From Candidatus Igneacidithiobacillus taiwanensis (GTDB lineage: Bacteria > Pseudomonadota > Gammaproteobacteria > Acidithiobacillales > Acidithiobacillaceae): a stretch of 6,462 nucleotides of DNA. The translations under genes and the position numbers were made by a program. Under the pieces are notes generated by a model. It had not been told where the DNA came from. It ran no database searches and was given only the letters and a program-made list of their open reading frames with translations. Positions 5,384 through 6,462 of the stretch are shown here, one piece after another. Each line of letters opens with the position of its first letter. Positions within the stretch are counted from its first letter, which is position 1. Where the stretch lies: positions 1-6,462 of the forward strand of contig DDOU01000054.1 in assembly GCA_002341825.1 (NCBI GenBank), given 5' to 3'.

Positions 5384-6462
5384 CGTGAGGCTCCTAGGGA
5401 AACGGTGGTGGGAACAAATTCAACCCGCTGGGGTTGCAGAAGGTAGATGGACCAGACTTTGAGCAGGGCCGGCACCAGGGCGTAGCCGAGGAGCAGGGCC
5501 CAGAGATTTTTGCCGCTGGCGCTGTAGCCGAGCAGTTGCAGCAGGGGCAGAATGAGACCAGCGCCGAGAGCGGTTGCTGCCTTTCCTACCCAGTTGTAGA
5601 GACCAAAGTAGGAGCCGGCGCGGGCGTTGGCATCGGTATCGGTGTGGTCGGCCAAAATGCTGGGCGGTAGGGCTTGATCAGCGCCGAGGGCGAGGCCGCT
5701 CACCAGGCAAACGAGGCCATAGCCCCAGAGGGCGCCGGGACCGAGAAAACCCGCCCCCAGAAAAGCGGCAGTGGCGAGGAGCATTGCCCAGCGCCAAGCC
5801 TGGGCCTTGCCGCGCCGATGGGAAAGCCAGAGCCAAAGGGGCATGCCAGCGGCCCCGGCAAGAAAGTACAGAAGCAAAAACGCGGGCGCCCAGCTTGGCG
5901 CGCGCAGAATCTGGTCGACAAAAAAGAAAAAAAGGGTGGCCGCGACGGTATTGGCGCTCTGGGACAAGGTATAAACCCCAAGCAGGCGTGCTGTGTGCGG
6001 GCGCTGCAGCGGCTCGTAAAAGCGCCACCAAGGCCCTTGTGCCACGGTCGCCACCGGGCGGCGCAGCCGCTGCCCGCGCAGAGGCAGGGCGGCGAGCAAA
6101 AGCAGCAGCGCAAAAATTCCTGCAAACACCGGCCAGGCAGCACTGCCCAAGCGCTGCTGCAAAAGCTCGGGGAGAGCGGCGGCGAGAAGCACGCCAAGCA
6201 GGGCGCCGACCTCGCGCGCCGTCGTCAGCCAAGTGCGGCCCTGATAATCCGTAGATAGTTCCGCCCCTAGGGCTTGGTAGTTGAGACTGCTCAGGCTGTA
6301 GGCGAGGTAGAAGGCAAAGAGGGCGGGGATCAGGCTCCACCACACGCTGATTTTGGGCAGCGGATTGAAAAGAAAATAAAAACTCAGAAGGAGCAGGGGG
6401 AGCCCACCCCAGATCAACCGCAGCCGACTGCCTTGTTGGGCCGCCCAGAAGTCGCTGGCGCG
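5380..6462 (-). CDS. GPH-like major facilitator superfamily transporter (partial, N-terminus off right edge)
   Basis: 360 codons plus stop are visible; the frame is open to base 6462, so the TTG at 6417 is an internal Leu and not a start. The usual family length is about 440, so roughly 80 residues with the first one or two membrane helices are missing. The visible part has about ten hydrophobic segments of 18-25 residues, with a basic cytoplasmic loop near the middle (LPLRGQRLRRPV). Two segments resemble the glycoside-pentoside-hexuronide symporter family: SDFWAAQQGSRLRLIWGGLP at the visible N-terminus, in the place of the SDR-x-GRR loop, and DHTDTDANARAGSYFGLYNW before the C-terminal helices. 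The charges typical of sugar symport are poorly conserved, so the substrate is unknown. Its TGA overlaps the ATG of the DUF3833 lipoprotein gene, so transporter and lipoprotein are probably made together. Export or import of a lipid or pigment-related compound is only a guess. Confidence 0.8.
   Translation of the reverse strand, partial: RASDFWAAQQGSRLRLIWGGLPLLLLSFYFLFNPLPKISVWWSLIPALFAFYLAYSLSSLNYQALGAELSTDYQGRTWLTTAREVGALLGVLLAAALPELLQQRLGSAAWPVFAGIFALLLLLAALPLRGQRLRRPVATVAQGPWWRFYEPLQRPHTARLLGVYTLSQSANTVAATLFFFFVDQILRAPSWAPAFLLLYFLAGAAGMPLWLWLSHRRGKAQAWRWAMLLATAAFLGAGFLGPGALWGYGLVCLVSGLALGADQALPPSILADHTDTDANARAGSYFGLYNWVGKAATALGAGLILPLLQLLGYSASGKNLWALLLGYALVPALLKVWSIYLLQPQRVEFVPTTVSLGASR

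Noticed and set aside
1..6462. tRNA, rRNA, CRISPR arrays, insertion sequences, attachment sites
   Set aside because: No repeat arrays, transposase motifs, terminal inverted repeats or RNA-gene signatures were seen; almost all bases belong to the seven genes.

Overview
The window holds seven protein-coding genes in three transcription blocks and almost no empty DNA. The left-most gene is an HdrA-like flavoprotein of the sulfur-oxidising heterodisulfide reductase-like (sHdr) type. That gene and the high G+C suggest a chemolithotrophic sulfur oxidiser, most likely a gammaproteobacterium/acidithiobacillium close to Acidithiobacillus. The assignment is by resemblance to remembered families and was not tested by a search.

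Left block, minus strand (1-1881): a MerR-type regulator of the CarH/LitR architecture, then a strong sigma-70 promoter and the first 272 codons of hdrA, which runs off the left edge. The regulator has a B12-domain-like C-terminus, but the residues that bind cobalamin in CarH are replaced.

Middle block, plus strand (1953-4746): divergent from the regulator lies a tight operon. It encodes a photoactive yellow protein (PYP)-like PAS protein, a 107-residue helical protein of unknown function, an acyl/aryl-CoA ligase-like protein of the ANL superfamily, and a short-chain dehydrogenase/reductase (SDR)-like protein. The first three genes are joined by ATGA stop/start overlaps. The SDR follows 12 bp after the ligase behind an excellent Shine-Dalgarno sequence. 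A 17-bp hairpin with G-T wobbles closes the operon.

Right block, minus strand (4793-6462), convergent: a GPH-like major facilitator transporter (N-terminus beyond the right edge), overlapped by ATGA with a DUF3833 lipoprotein gene. From memory, DUF3833 genes often sit in light- or singlet-oxygen-responsive clusters together with LitR/CarH regulators, SDRs and MFS proteins.

The most interesting reading is a light-response or chromophore-handling module in a sulfur oxidiser. The PYP-like protein keeps the chromophore cysteine (PYP Cys69) and Glu46 but has Phe where PYP has Tyr42. Its operon carries an adenylate-forming ligase, the enzyme class that activates p-coumarate for PYP, but no ammonia-lyase is visible. 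Four proteins of the neighbourhood each carry a change at a normally conserved site: PYP Tyr42 to Phe, the ligase P-loop, the SDR catalytic Tyr to Val, and the regulator's cobalamin ligand His to Arg. This suggests a divergent system whose chemistry may differ from the textbook versions. Function is inferred throughout.
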